Shown in pieces: positions 1 through 5,465 of a DNA stretch of 7,604 nucleotides. This DNA comes from CAMBDR01 sp046597185. GTDB taxonomy: Bacteria > Pseudomonadota > Gammaproteobacteria > Burkholderiales > Burkholderiaceae_D. A model generated the notes under the pieces. It was not told the origin of the DNA and did no database searches. It saw nothing but the letters and a program-made list of their open reading frames with translations. The translations under genes and the position numbers were made by a program. Numbering within the stretch: position 1 is the first letter of the stretch; every line of letters begins with the position of its first letter. The stretch lies in the NCBI GenBank assembly GCA_046597185.1, contig JBKJLF010000409.1, positions 1 through 7,604 on the forward strand, written 5' to 3'.

Positions 1-115
1 GTGGCGCGGGGGGCGGTGGGCTGCTGCATGCACTCAACAACACAAGCGCGCCAGCCCATGTCGCCAAGCAAGCCATGTCAGCCAGGCCAGTCAAGCACAA
101 ACGCCGCGTGCTCAT
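1..115 (-). CDS. Lipoprotein, N-terminal part only (runs off left edge)
   Basis: An ATG at 115-113 overlaps the dut stop codon as ATGA, and the frame stays open to the window edge (38 codons). The translation begins MSTRRL, continues with a hydrophobic stretch around residues 15-27, and reaches a lipobox L-S-A-C with Cys30, followed by S-S-P-P-P-P. This is a typical type II signal peptide, so the product is predicted to be lipid-modified at Cys30. Ser at +2 favours the outer membrane under the Lol sorting rule. Met14 is an alternative start that would give a more compact signal peptide. A GGGG tract just before the ATG, inside dut, may serve as ribosome binding site. The ATGA overlap implies translational coupling to dut. 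What follows the signal peptide lies outside the window, so the family cannot be named. Confidence 0.72.
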   Translation of the reverse strand, partial: MSTRRLCLTGLADMACLATWAGALVLLSACSSPPPPAP

Positions 116-561
116 TGCTGCCCCGTACTGCCAAAACCGCCCGTGCCACGGCTGCTTTGATCGAAATCATCGACCACCTCGAAGCCCACTTGCAACACTG
201 GCACCACCACCAATTGCGCCAGTCTATCCATGGGTTGCAGGGTAAAATCAGTCTGGCCCCGATTCCAGGTCGAAATCATCAACTGGCCTTGATAGTCCGA
301 ATCGATCAAGCCGACCAAATTACCGAGCACGATCCCATGTTTATGGCCCATGCCGCTGCGTGGCAAAATTATGGCGGCGTAGCCGGGGTCGGCAATATGG
401 ATCGCCAAACCAGTGGGTATCAACACGGTTTGCCCGGCCGCCATGGTGAGCGGCGCGTCGATACAGGCGCGCAAATCAAGGCCCGCGCTGCCAGCGGTAG
501 CATAGGTGGGCAGACAGTCACGCATGCGCGCGTCGAGAATTTTGACAGAAATAGTCTTCAT
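112..561 (-). CDS. dut: Deoxyuridine 5'-triphosphate nucleotidohydrolase (dUTPase)
   Basis: Hydrolyses dUTP to dUMP and pyrophosphate, which keeps uracil out of DNA and supplies dUMP for dTMP synthesis; a cytosolic homotrimer in this family. The 149-residue length is normal for bacterial trimeric dUTPases. All five family motifs are visible in order: AGLDLRA (residues 26-32), PRSG (67-70), GLIDSDYQG with the catalytic Asp (84-92), RLAQLVV (113-119) and the C-terminal glycine-rich RGTGGFGSTG (138-147), which closes over the active site. The ATG at 561 overlaps the coaBC stop as ATGA, and its own stop overlaps the next gene in the same way, so it sits in the middle of a tightly coupled operon. 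coaBC-dut adjacency is common in proteobacteria. The gene looks intact. Confidence 0.97.
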   Translation of the reverse strand: MKTISVKILDARMRDCLPTYATAGSAGLDLRACIDAPLTMAAGQTVLIPTGLAIHIADPGYAAIILPRSGMGHKHGIVLGNLVGLIDSDYQGQLMISTWNRGQTDFTLQPMDRLAQLVVVPVLQVGFEVVDDFDQSSRGTGGFGSTGQQ

Positions 562-1802
562 GATGGAGTCCAGGTAGCGAGACGGGTAGCAAATTGTGCC
601 ACTAAGTGATGGGCCAGTTCAAGTTTATCGGCCTCCGGGATGACCGTATGGCCTTGCTCATCGAATAAAACCAAAGCGTTTTTATCCTTGCCAAAGGTTT
701 GATGGCCGATATTGCCAACCAACAAGGGCACTCCTTTGCGGACGCGCTTTTCAGCGCCGTGTTGCAATAAATTTTCTGATTCTGCGGCAAAGCCTACGCA
801 AAACGGTGGTTGCGGGAGTGCCGCCACGCTGGCCAGAATATCCGGGTTGGCGACAAATGCCAGTTGAGGCGTGCTGCCATTGGCATCTTTCTTCAGCTTT
901 TGCGCGCTCACATTCGCAACGCGCCAATCCGCCACGGCCGCCACGGCAATGAATAAATCCTGATCCATAATATGGGCATGCACTGCATCATACATTTGCT
1001 GCGCACTTTGCAGCGCGATGCACTGCACCCCATACGGCACTTGCAATGCCGTGGGGCCAGAGACCAGCAATACCTCAGCACCGGCCTGATGTGCTGCCTG
1101 GGCGATGGCATAACCCATTTTGCCGGATGACAGATTGGTAATCCCGCGTACCGGGTCGATGGCTTCATAGGTGGGCCCTGCGGTAATCAAAACGCGTTTG
1201 CCGGATAATAATTTGGGCTGGAATGCGGCGTGAATTTCTGCCAGTAACTGCGCCGCTTCCAGCATACGCCCCATCCCGGTTTCGCCACAGGCCTGGACAC
1301 CACTGGCCGGGCCGAGAATTTGCACGCCATCATCGCGCAATTGCTGGATATTGCGACAAGTGGCACGGTTTTGCCACATCTCCACATTCATGGCTGGCGC
1401 GACCAAGAGTGGTAGCGTGAGTGGGCGCGCCAAACACAGGGTGGAGAGCAAATCATCGGCCACCCCATGCGCCAATTTAAATAGAAAGTCTGCCGAGCAA
1501 GGCGCAATCACAATCATGTCCGCCTGCCGGGTCAAATCAATATGCGCCATATTATTGGCGATGCGCGCGTCCCATTGATCGCCATACACCGCTTGGCCGG
1601 AGAGTGCTTGCATCGTCACGGCCGTCATAAAATGGCTGGCCGCGTCGGTCATCACCACCTGCACACTGGCACCTGCCTGAACCAGGCCGCGTGTCAGCTC
1701 GGCGGCTTTATAACAGGCGATGCCGCCAGATAAGCCAAGTACAATGCGTTTGCCGCTTAGGTTGCCACTTAGGTTGCCGCTCAGTTTGCTGCTTAAATCC
1801 AT
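558..1802 (-). CDS. coaBC: Bifunctional phosphopantothenoylcysteine decarboxylase / phosphopantothenate-cysteine ligase
   Basis: Catalyses two consecutive steps of coenzyme A synthesis: CTP-dependent ligation of cysteine to 4'-phosphopantothenate (CoaB, C-terminal half) and FMN-dependent decarboxylation (CoaC, N-terminal half). CoaC signatures: LSGGIACYK flavin-binding loop (residues 24-32), His87 in HIDLTRQAD as probable equivalent of catalytic His75 of E. coli, PCSAD (101-105), the substrate clamp APAMNVEMW (135-143) and the active-site Cys172 in ACGETGMGRM. CoaB signatures: ITAGPTYEAIDPVR (206-219), NLSSGKMG (223-230), VADWR (290-294), KLKK (302-305) and NPDIL (319-323). Total length 414 is slightly above the E. 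coli protein, explained by a four-fold L-S-(G/S)-(N/K) repeat at residues 3-18. The ATG at 1802 lies 26 bases after lspA; no strong ribosome binding site is seen. RibF, upstream in the same block, makes the FMN that CoaC needs. Confidence 0.97.
   Translation of the reverse strand: MDLSSKLSGNLSGNLSGKRIVLGLSGGIACYKAAELTRGLVQAGASVQVVMTDAASHFMTAVTMQALSGQAVYGDQWDARIANNMAHIDLTRQADMIVIAPCSADFLFKLAHGVADDLLSTLCLARPLTLPLLVAPAMNVEMWQNRATCRNIQQLRDDGVQILGPASGVQACGETGMGRMLEAAQLLAEIHAAFQPKLLSGKRVLITAGPTYEAIDPVRGITNLSSGKMGYAIAQAAHQAGAEVLLVSGPTALQVPYGVQCIALQSAQQMYDAVHAHIMDQDLFIAVAAVADWRVANVSAQKLKKDANGSTPQLAFVANPDILASVAALPQPPFCVGFAAESENLLQHGAEKRVRKGVPLLVGNIGHQTFGKDKNALVLFDEQGHTVIPEADKLELAHHLVAQFATRLATWTPS
1751..1798 (-). 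repeat. 12-bp tandem repeat, four copies, in the first codons of coaBC
   Basis: Four consecutive 12-base units on the plus strand: TGCCGCTTAGGT (1751-1762), TGCCACTTAGGT (1763-1774), TGCCGCTCAGTT (1775-1786) and TGCTGCTTAAAT (1787-1798). Because the unit is a multiple of three, it stays in frame and encodes L-S-(S/G)-(K/N) four times at residues 3-18 of CoaBC. Only the last protein copy, LSGK, matches the position where homologues begin their conserved Rossmann-type strand (GKRIVLG); the other copies look like added sequence. The copies differ at several bases, so the expansion is not brand new. Confidence 0.85.
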
Positions 1803-1828
1803 GGAAACTCACAAAAAAGAAGGTCGCT

Positions 1829-2371
1829 TTAAGGCTGATGCTTTACACGGCGCAATTCATCCAGAATAAACATACCAGCACCCAAACAGATTGCACTATC
1901 AGCCAGATTAAAAGCCGGGAAGCTGTAGTTGCGCCAGTAAAAATCCAAAAAGTCTATGACGTAACCATACATTACCCGATCAATCACATTGCCGATAGCG
2001 CCACCCAGAATTAAAGCCAAGGCCCAGCAAAACAGCTTTTGGCCAGCGTGGCGGCTCAACAAATAAATAATAAAGATCGCCGCAACCACTCCAATGGCGG
2101 TGAACAGATAGCGTTGCCAGCCTGATTGATTGGCCAAAAAACTGAATGCCGCCCCTTCGTTACGAACATGCACAAGGTTAAAAAACGAGGTGATGGCCAT
2201 CGCCTGTTTGTACTGCAATGTTTTGATGATGGTGATTTTACTTAATTGATCAAGCAACAGCACGATGGCGGCAATGCCAAGCCAAAGCCCCATCGCAGAT
2301 CGATTGGAGTGCGTATAACTGGAATTTGAGGGCGCGCTTTTGGCTGCCGATGCGGATTTTTTAGATGCCAT
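1829..2371 (-). CDS. lspA: Lipoprotein signal peptidase (signal peptidase II)
   Basis: Inner-membrane aspartyl protease that removes the signal peptide from prolipoproteins just before the diacylglyceryl-modified cysteine. The 180 residues contain the family motifs: DQLSK (41-45) in the first membrane helix, NEGAAFSFL (71-79), GNVIDR with catalytic Asp131 (127-132) and FNLADSAI with catalytic Asp158 (154-161). Four membrane segments are apparent at about 28-46, 88-105, 112-129 and 155-171. The protein starts with about 26 residues rich in Ser, Lys and Ala that are not part of the core; Met27 (codon at 2293) would give a core-length 154-residue form. Neither start has a clear ribosome binding site, so the longer one is kept. 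In betaproteobacteria lspA normally follows ileS directly; here it follows ribF. Confidence 0.96.
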   Translation of the reverse strand: MASKKSASAAKSAPSNSSYTHSNRSAMGLWLGIAAIVLLLDQLSKITIIKTLQYKQAMAITSFFNLVHVRNEGAAFSFLANQSGWQRYLFTAIGVVAAIFIIYLLSRHAGQKLFCWALALILGGAIGNVIDRVMYGYVIDFLDFYWRNYSFPAFNLADSAICLGAGMFILDELRRVKHQP

Positions 2372-2479
2372 GAATAGATAGAATTGAATAAAATAATAAG
2401 GGCGAAATTGGTGTGGAACGACTTGCCAATAACTGTAATGTGCTGCTTATGTGCTGCTTATGTGCTGCTTATGTGCTAT
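2372..2479. other. ribF-lspA intergenic gap lacking the expected ileS
   Basis: This 108-base gap separates ribF from lspA. Its ribF-proximal half is an 11-bp tandem repeat and its lspA-proximal half is AT-rich (minus strand contains CTTATTATTTTATTC). No coding frame of note and no terminator-like stem with a T-tract was found. A weak promoter-like pair can be drawn on the minus strand (TTCCAC, 17 bases, TATTTT), but it is too poor to call. lspA may therefore depend on read-through from the ribF promoter. Confidence 0.6.
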
Positions 2480-2487
2480 TTATGTGC
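2438..2487 (-). repeat. 11-bp tandem repeat overlapping the ribF stop codon
   Basis: Three perfect plus-strand copies of ATGTGCTGCTT (2438-2448, 2449-2459, 2460-2470), one copy with two changes (ATGTGCTATTT, 2471-2481) and a 6-base partial copy (2482-2487). The ribF stop codon TAA (2482-2480) lies on the boundary of the last two copies. Each boundary creates another TAA on the minus strand (ending at 2447, 2458, 2469 and 2480). Because 11 is not a multiple of three, these stops fall in all three reading frames. Perfect identity of three copies suggests recent slippage. Confidence 0.93.
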
Positions 2488-3430
2488 ATGTTTCGGCGAA
2501 ATAGCGCCGTGCTTGCGCAACATCGTGTTCAATTGCGGCGCTTAAGGTAGCCAAACCATCAAATTTTTCTTCTTCGCGCAACTTCTTCAAGAATTCGACC
2601 TGAACCAACTGCCCATAACACTCGCTATTGTAATCGAATACATGCACTTCCAGCAGATTGCGCCCTTGGTCTTCCACAGTAGGGCGTATTCCCAAACTCG
2701 CAACACCTTGTTTGGTTTCACCGCTTAAACCATGAATGCGCACGACAAAAATGCCTTGTAATACCGGGCGATGATGAGTAATGCGTAAATTAATCGTGGG
2801 AAAGCCTATCGTGCGGCCCAATTTTTGACCATGCACCACATGGCCCGACATCGCATAGGGATGACCCAGTAAATCTTGTGCCTTGGTAAAGTCGCCGGCG
2901 TACAAGGCCGTGCGAATGGCAGAAGACGAAATTCGTGTGCCCGATGCCAACACCGCAGGCAAAGATTCAACCTGAAAGCCCAGCGCTTGCCCCGCCGTTT
3001 TAAGCATGCTCACATTGCCCGCACGTTTGGCACCGTAGCAAAAATCTTCACCCACCATCAACCATTTTACATGCAAGCCATCGGCCAAAATCTCGCGGGT
3101 AAATGCTTCCGGGGTGAGGGCGGCAAAGGATTTGTTGAAATGTTCGACAATGACGCGTTGAATTCCCGCCATCGCCAAAGAATTGAGTTTGTCGCGCAGA
3201 TTGGCAATGCGGGCCGGCGCGCGTGAATAATCGCCCGACAAGTGTGCCAAAAACTCGCGTGGATGGGGTTCAAAGGTCATCACGGCCGGCTCAATGCCCA
3301 AGCGTGCAGCAGCAGCGCATACTTGCGCCAGCAAGGCTTGATGACCGCGATGGACACCATCAAAATTGCCGATGGTTAAGGCACAAGGGGCGCGTGAAGC
3401 CGCATTCGGGAGACCGTGAAAAACCTTCAT
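2480..3430 (-). CDS. ribF: Bifunctional riboflavin kinase / FAD synthetase (FMN adenylyltransferase)
   Basis: Phosphorylates riboflavin to FMN and then adenylates FMN to FAD, in the cytosol. Numbering below counts from an upstream ATG at 3433, immediately before the chosen one. The N-terminal nucleotidyltransferase domain shows TIGNFDGVHRGH (residues 20-31, HxGH-type motif), TFEPHPRE (53-60), and RISSSAIR (167-174). The C-terminal flavokinase domain shows GRTIGFPTINL (206-216), GIRPT (248-252) and LEVHVFD (261-267). The length of 316-317 residues is typical (E. coli 313). Two ATGs stand side by side at 3433 and 3430. The second gives MKVFHGLPNA, which fits the usual start of betaproteobacterial RibF, and lies better spaced from a weak AGAA element; it is chosen. 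A near-consensus promoter lies about 40 bases upstream. No FMN riboswitch is apparent in the leader. Confidence 0.97.
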   Translation of the reverse strand: MKVFHGLPNAASRAPCALTIGNFDGVHRGHQALLAQVCAAAARLGIEPAVMTFEPHPREFLAHLSGDYSRAPARIANLRDKLNSLAMAGIQRVIVEHFNKSFAALTPEAFTREILADGLHVKWLMVGEDFCYGAKRAGNVSMLKTAGQALGFQVESLPAVLASGTRISSSAIRTALYAGDFTKAQDLLGHPYAMSGHVVHGQKLGRTIGFPTINLRITHHRPVLQGIFVVRIHGLSGETKQGVASLGIRPTVEDQGRNLLEVHVFDYNSECYGQLVQVEFLKKLREEEKFDGLATLSAAIEHDVAQARRYFAETCT

Positions 3431-3468
3431 CATGAGATTCTATAGGGCAAGCCATCGCTAAAGCCGCG

Positions 3469-3497
3469 ATTATAACTGGTTTAAGTGCGTGTTTCAA
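3469..3497 (-). promoter_or_regulatory. Sigma70-type promoter for ribF
   Basis: On the minus strand the -35 box is TTGAAA (3497-3492), the spacer is exactly 17 bases (3491-3475) and the -10 box is a perfect TATAAT (3474-3469). Transcription would start near 3462, leaving a leader of about 30 bases before the ribF ATG, too short for a riboswitch. It would drive ribF and possibly lspA-coaBC-dut, separately from the tonB cluster. Confidence 0.8.
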
Positions 3498-3542
3498 TGT
3501 GGGTTGCAACGCGTGACGCTGTAGCAAGCCCGGAAATTCAGG

Positions 3543-3559
3543 CAAACTGAAACAGTTTG
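3543..3559. repeat. 7-bp inverted repeat (stem CAAACTG, loop of three)
   Basis: CAAACTG (3543-3549), AAA, CAGTTTG (3553-3559): a perfect 7-bp stem with a 3-base loop, located about 45 bases upstream of the ribF -35 box. In minus-strand RNA the stem can gain two G-C pairs if one U is bulged. It belongs to a larger cluster of related inverted repeats up to 3620. It could be an operator, a part of the 3' structure of the upstream transcript, or chance. Confidence 0.55.
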
Positions 3560-3583
3560 ACCGCAATCACACCAAATCACCCG

Positions 3584-3613
3584 GTCAAATTGGAGAGATG
3601 TCCCCAATTTGAC
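3584..3613 (-). other. 13-bp stem-loop downstream of the TPR gene
   Basis: Read on the minus strand, GTCAAATTGGGGA (3613-3601) pairs with TCTCCAATTTGAC (3596-3584) around a 4-base loop CATC. All 13 pairs form in minus-strand RNA if one G-U pair is allowed; the plus-strand RNA would have an A-C mismatch there, which favours a role in the minus-strand transcript. It starts about 25 bases after the TPR gene's TAATAA double stop. There is no T-tract after it, so it is not a classic intrinsic terminator. It may block 3' exonucleases, assist Rho-dependent ending, or form part of a protein-binding site. Confidence 0.6.
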
Positions 3614-3638
3614 TGTCAAACTACGATGATCAGCTTTA

Positions 3639-4883
3639 TTAACCATTGAATGGACGGTTGATTTGCGCCACCCAATAACGTGCCAAATCGCCTGTACCAT
3701 CCGTGCCTTGTATGGATTTCAGGGTTTTTAATGCATCTGCCTTTTTGCCAGCCAATTGATACGCCAAGGCCAAGTGCAATTTGGCTTCATCAGGATGTTT
3801 ATGCTTGCCAGCAATAGCGCGTTGCATAATCGGAATGCCTTTATCAGTCTGGCCAGCTTGAGCATAAGCAAAGCCAATATTGAATAAGGCATCATCATCT
3901 TTCGCCTTGACCGCTTCAGCTTCTGCGGTCGGCAGACGTTTTTCATCTTCAGCCAAGGTTTTGGTGGCGAGATCACGCAAACGCTTATGCCGCTCTGCTT
4001 CTGCCCCTGTACCCAAGGCACCAGATTTATAACCAGCGTCGATCATTCGTACTGCTTCGGCGGCTGCGCCAGCTTGCAGTGCCAACTGCGCCATTTCCAT
4101 GAAATCTTTACCGGACTTGACTTGACCAAGCGAGAGTTTTAAGCGCAACACATCCAGGCCCAGGCGCGGCGAGAAGCCCGGTTTGTTTTGCACCCGGTTC
4201 ATCAAATCGGCCCAATAATCTTTTTTCGGATAAGTGGTTGCCAGTTTTTCGATGGCTGCCACATACGCTGCCGTATCTTTTTGCTTGTTGGCGCAGTTGG
4301 CCAGCAATTGATATTGTTCTTCACTCAAGGCGCGGCCACTCTTTTCGGCCACACGCATATCGCCCTGGATGTCGCGTGTGACGCGTGCGCAATCGCCTGA
4401 GAGGAAATAAGTTTGCGTCAGCAGGGCGCGCATTTGAGGATCATTACCACCTTCTTTCAGATAGCGATTGATCCAGGTAATGGCGTGAGGATAATCTTTC
4501 AAGCTGTAATACATACCTGCAATCGCCTGCACATACTTAACCTGATCACCTGCCGGCACTTTACCCGAGTTCAGCAAGGCTTCATAGGCGCGGATGGCTG
4601 TGGCTTTATCACCCAAAGCGACCGCCACCGAGGCGCGTGTGCCTTCAATGGCGAAAGTATCACCGGCGTTTTTGCCGCCACTGCGATCAGCATCGGCGAC
4701 TTTGGCCATTGCTTCTTTATATTTACCTTTTTTTGCCAGCTCTTGCGCAGCTTGCAAATGTTTGCCCACTTCTGCTGTAACAGCATGTGCGACATTACCT
4801 AAGCCAACCATGGGTTGGGCCAAAGTGAAACCAATAGCGGTGGCCATGACCAGGCCGAGGTGGGCAAGACGAAATGAGGACAT
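3639..4883 (-). CDS. Secreted TPR-repeat protein of the TonB-ExbBD cluster, function unknown
   Basis: The product is 414 residues from ATG 4883, which is preceded six bases upstream by AAGAGA (4895-4890); a longer TTG start at 4901 is less likely. Residues 1-34 look like a Sec signal peptide, positively charged early (R5), with a hydrophobic core around 9-29 and an AHA cleavage site near 34, so the mature protein should be periplasmic. The rest is alpha-helical and Ala/Lys-rich, with TPR-like helix pairs at roughly 42-66 (AAQELAKKGKYKEAMAK), 84-104, 119-144 (YYSLKDYPHAITWINRYLK), 333-358 (LFNIGFAYAQAGQTDKGI) and 367-392. Two cysteines, Cys165 and Cys197, could form a disulfide in the periplasm. 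It follows exbD2 by 75 bases across a terminator-like hairpin. TPR genes recur next to TonB2-type clusters in Vibrio and Shewanella, so a role in assembling or tuning the motor is plausible but unproven. Confidence 0.88.
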   Translation of the reverse strand: MSSFRLAHLGLVMATAIGFTLAQPMVGLGNVAHAVTAEVGKHLQAAQELAKKGKYKEAMAKVADADRSGGKNAGDTFAIEGTRASVAVALGDKATAIRAYEALLNSGKVPAGDQVKYVQAIAGMYYSLKDYPHAITWINRYLKEGGNDPQMRALLTQTYFLSGDCARVTRDIQGDMRVAEKSGRALSEEQYQLLANCANKQKDTAAYVAAIEKLATTYPKKDYWADLMNRVQNKPGFSPRLGLDVLRLKLSLGQVKSGKDFMEMAQLALQAGAAAEAVRMIDAGYKSGALGTGAEAERHKRLRDLATKTLAEDEKRLPTAEAEAVKAKDDDALFNIGFAYAQAGQTDKGIPIMQRAIAGKHKHPDEAKLHLALAYQLAGKKADALKTLKSIQGTDGTGDLARYWVAQINRPFNG

Positions 4884-4909
4884 AGTCAATCTCTTAAACA
4901 AATACCATG

Positions 4910-4932
4910 AAAAATGGCAGGTTCACCCTGCC
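4910..4932 (-). terminator. Terminator-like hairpin between exbD2 and the TPR gene
   Basis: On the minus strand GGCAGG (4932-4927), loop GTGAA, CCTGCC (4921-4916), then A and five Ts (4914-4910). The stem is short (6 bp) but four of its pairs are... G-C rich, with five G-C pairs of six, and the T-tract is immediate, so partial termination is likely. It lies only about 27 bases before the TPR start codon, suggesting attenuation that lowers TPR expression relative to exbBD. Five As before the stem on the minus-strand complement side make it potentially bidirectional. Confidence 0.55.
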
Positions 4933-4958
4933 AAAAATACGAACTTTATAATGTCTGG

Positions 4959-5384
4959 CTATAAGAACTGCTCATTGCCAACCATCCCGATTTTAGTCAC
5001 GCCCAAGCGTTGCGCAGCAGCCATGACAGCGGCAACCGATTTGTATTTGGCCAGTTTATTGGGGCGCAAATGCACTTCAGGTTGATCTTTTTCGGTTGCG
5101 ATGCCAGCAAACTTGGCTTCCAGCGTGGCGTGATCAATGACCACGTTATCCCAATAAATCGTGCCGTCAAAATCGATCAAAATATCCACCACCGGAGGTG
5201 GTTTCTCAACAGGCGGTGGATTACCCGTTGGCATATTCAAATTAACTGCATGATTTTGAACTGGAATGGTAATGATGAACATAATAATCAAAACCAACAT
5301 CACGTCGATCAACGGCGTCATGTTCATTTCCATCATTGGTTCTGGATCGGCACCGGCTTTGGCACCGCCAACATTCATTGACAT
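4959..5384 (-). CDS. exbD: ExbD-family biopolymer transport protein, second paralogue
   Basis: Inner-membrane component of the proton-driven TonB motor; ExbD dimers sit inside an ExbB pentamer and the membrane aspartate carries protons. The 141 residues show the standard layout: a short cytoplasmic N-terminus with NMTPLIDVMLVL (21-32), conserved Asp27 in the single membrane helix (about 25-44), a proline-rich neck with PPPVEKPPPVV (56-66), and a periplasmic domain ending with the family-type segment QRLGVTKIGMV (125-135). The ATG at 5384 is preceded by AAGGGG at a good distance. It follows the first exbD by 81 bases that carry a strong stem-loop. It is clearly diverged from the first copy, so this is an old duplication rather than a recent one. 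In Xanthomonas campestris a second exbD in the same arrangement is dispensable for iron uptake but affects plant responses; whether that applies here is unknown. Confidence 0.94.
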   Translation of the reverse strand: MSMNVGGAKAGADPEPMMEMNMTPLIDVMLVLIIMFIITIPVQNHAVNLNMPTGNPPPVEKPPPVVDILIDFDGTIYWDNVVIDHATLEAKFAGIATEKDQPEVHLRPNKLAKYKSVAAVMAAAQRLGVTKIGMVGNEQFL

Positions 5385-5423
5385 AATATATCCCCTTCTT
5401 TGTACTTGTGTTGCATATTTTTG

Positions 5424-5446
5424 GGGCTGCGCTTTTGGCGCAGCCC
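5424..5446 (-). other. 9-bp perfect stem-loop between the two exbD genes
   Basis: GGGCTGCGC (5424-5432) and GCGCAGCCC (5438-5446) form a perfect G-C rich 9-bp stem with a 5-base loop. On the minus strand it is followed by CAAAAATATG, not by Ts, so it is not an intrinsic terminator for this operon. Between co-transcribed genes such a structure can protect the upstream message from 3' decay or mark a processing site, giving different levels of the two ExbD proteins. The role is inferred. Confidence 0.7.
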
Positions 5447-5465
5447 GGGTTCTGTTGCCTGTCTT

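Larger units (their letters stand above)
3434..3638. other. Intergenic region between the TPR gene and ribF
   Basis: About 205 bases without a credible gene. It contains, in transcription order, a 13-bp stem-loop, several GTCAAA/TTTGAC inverted repeats, a 7-bp hairpin and the ribF promoter. This is the boundary between the tonB cluster and the housekeeping block. Confidence 0.7.

Noticed and set aside
1..609. Long plus-strand open frame (202 codons)
   Set aside because: It lies antisense to dut, which has all five dUTPase motifs; the plus-strand translation has no recognisable features.
2438..2487. CRISPR-like array
   Set aside because: Units are 11 bases with no spacers; this is a simple tandem repeat.
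3434..3500. FMN riboswitch in the ribF leader
   Set aside because: The predicted leader is only about 30 bases and the conserved RFN element segments are not seen.
3360..3566. Minus-strand open frame of 68 codons overlapping the ribF start
   Set aside because: It contains the ribF promoter and overlaps the conserved ribF coding sequence in another frame; no ribosome binding site or protein-like composition.
3584..3613. Classic intrinsic terminator after the TPR gene
   Set aside because: The stem is good but is followed by CGGGTGATTT rather than a T-tract, so it is listed only as a stem-loop.
4594..5085. Plus-strand open frame of 163 codons spanning the TPR gene start and exbD2 end
   Set aside because: It is antisense to two well-supported genes and crosses the terminator-like hairpin.
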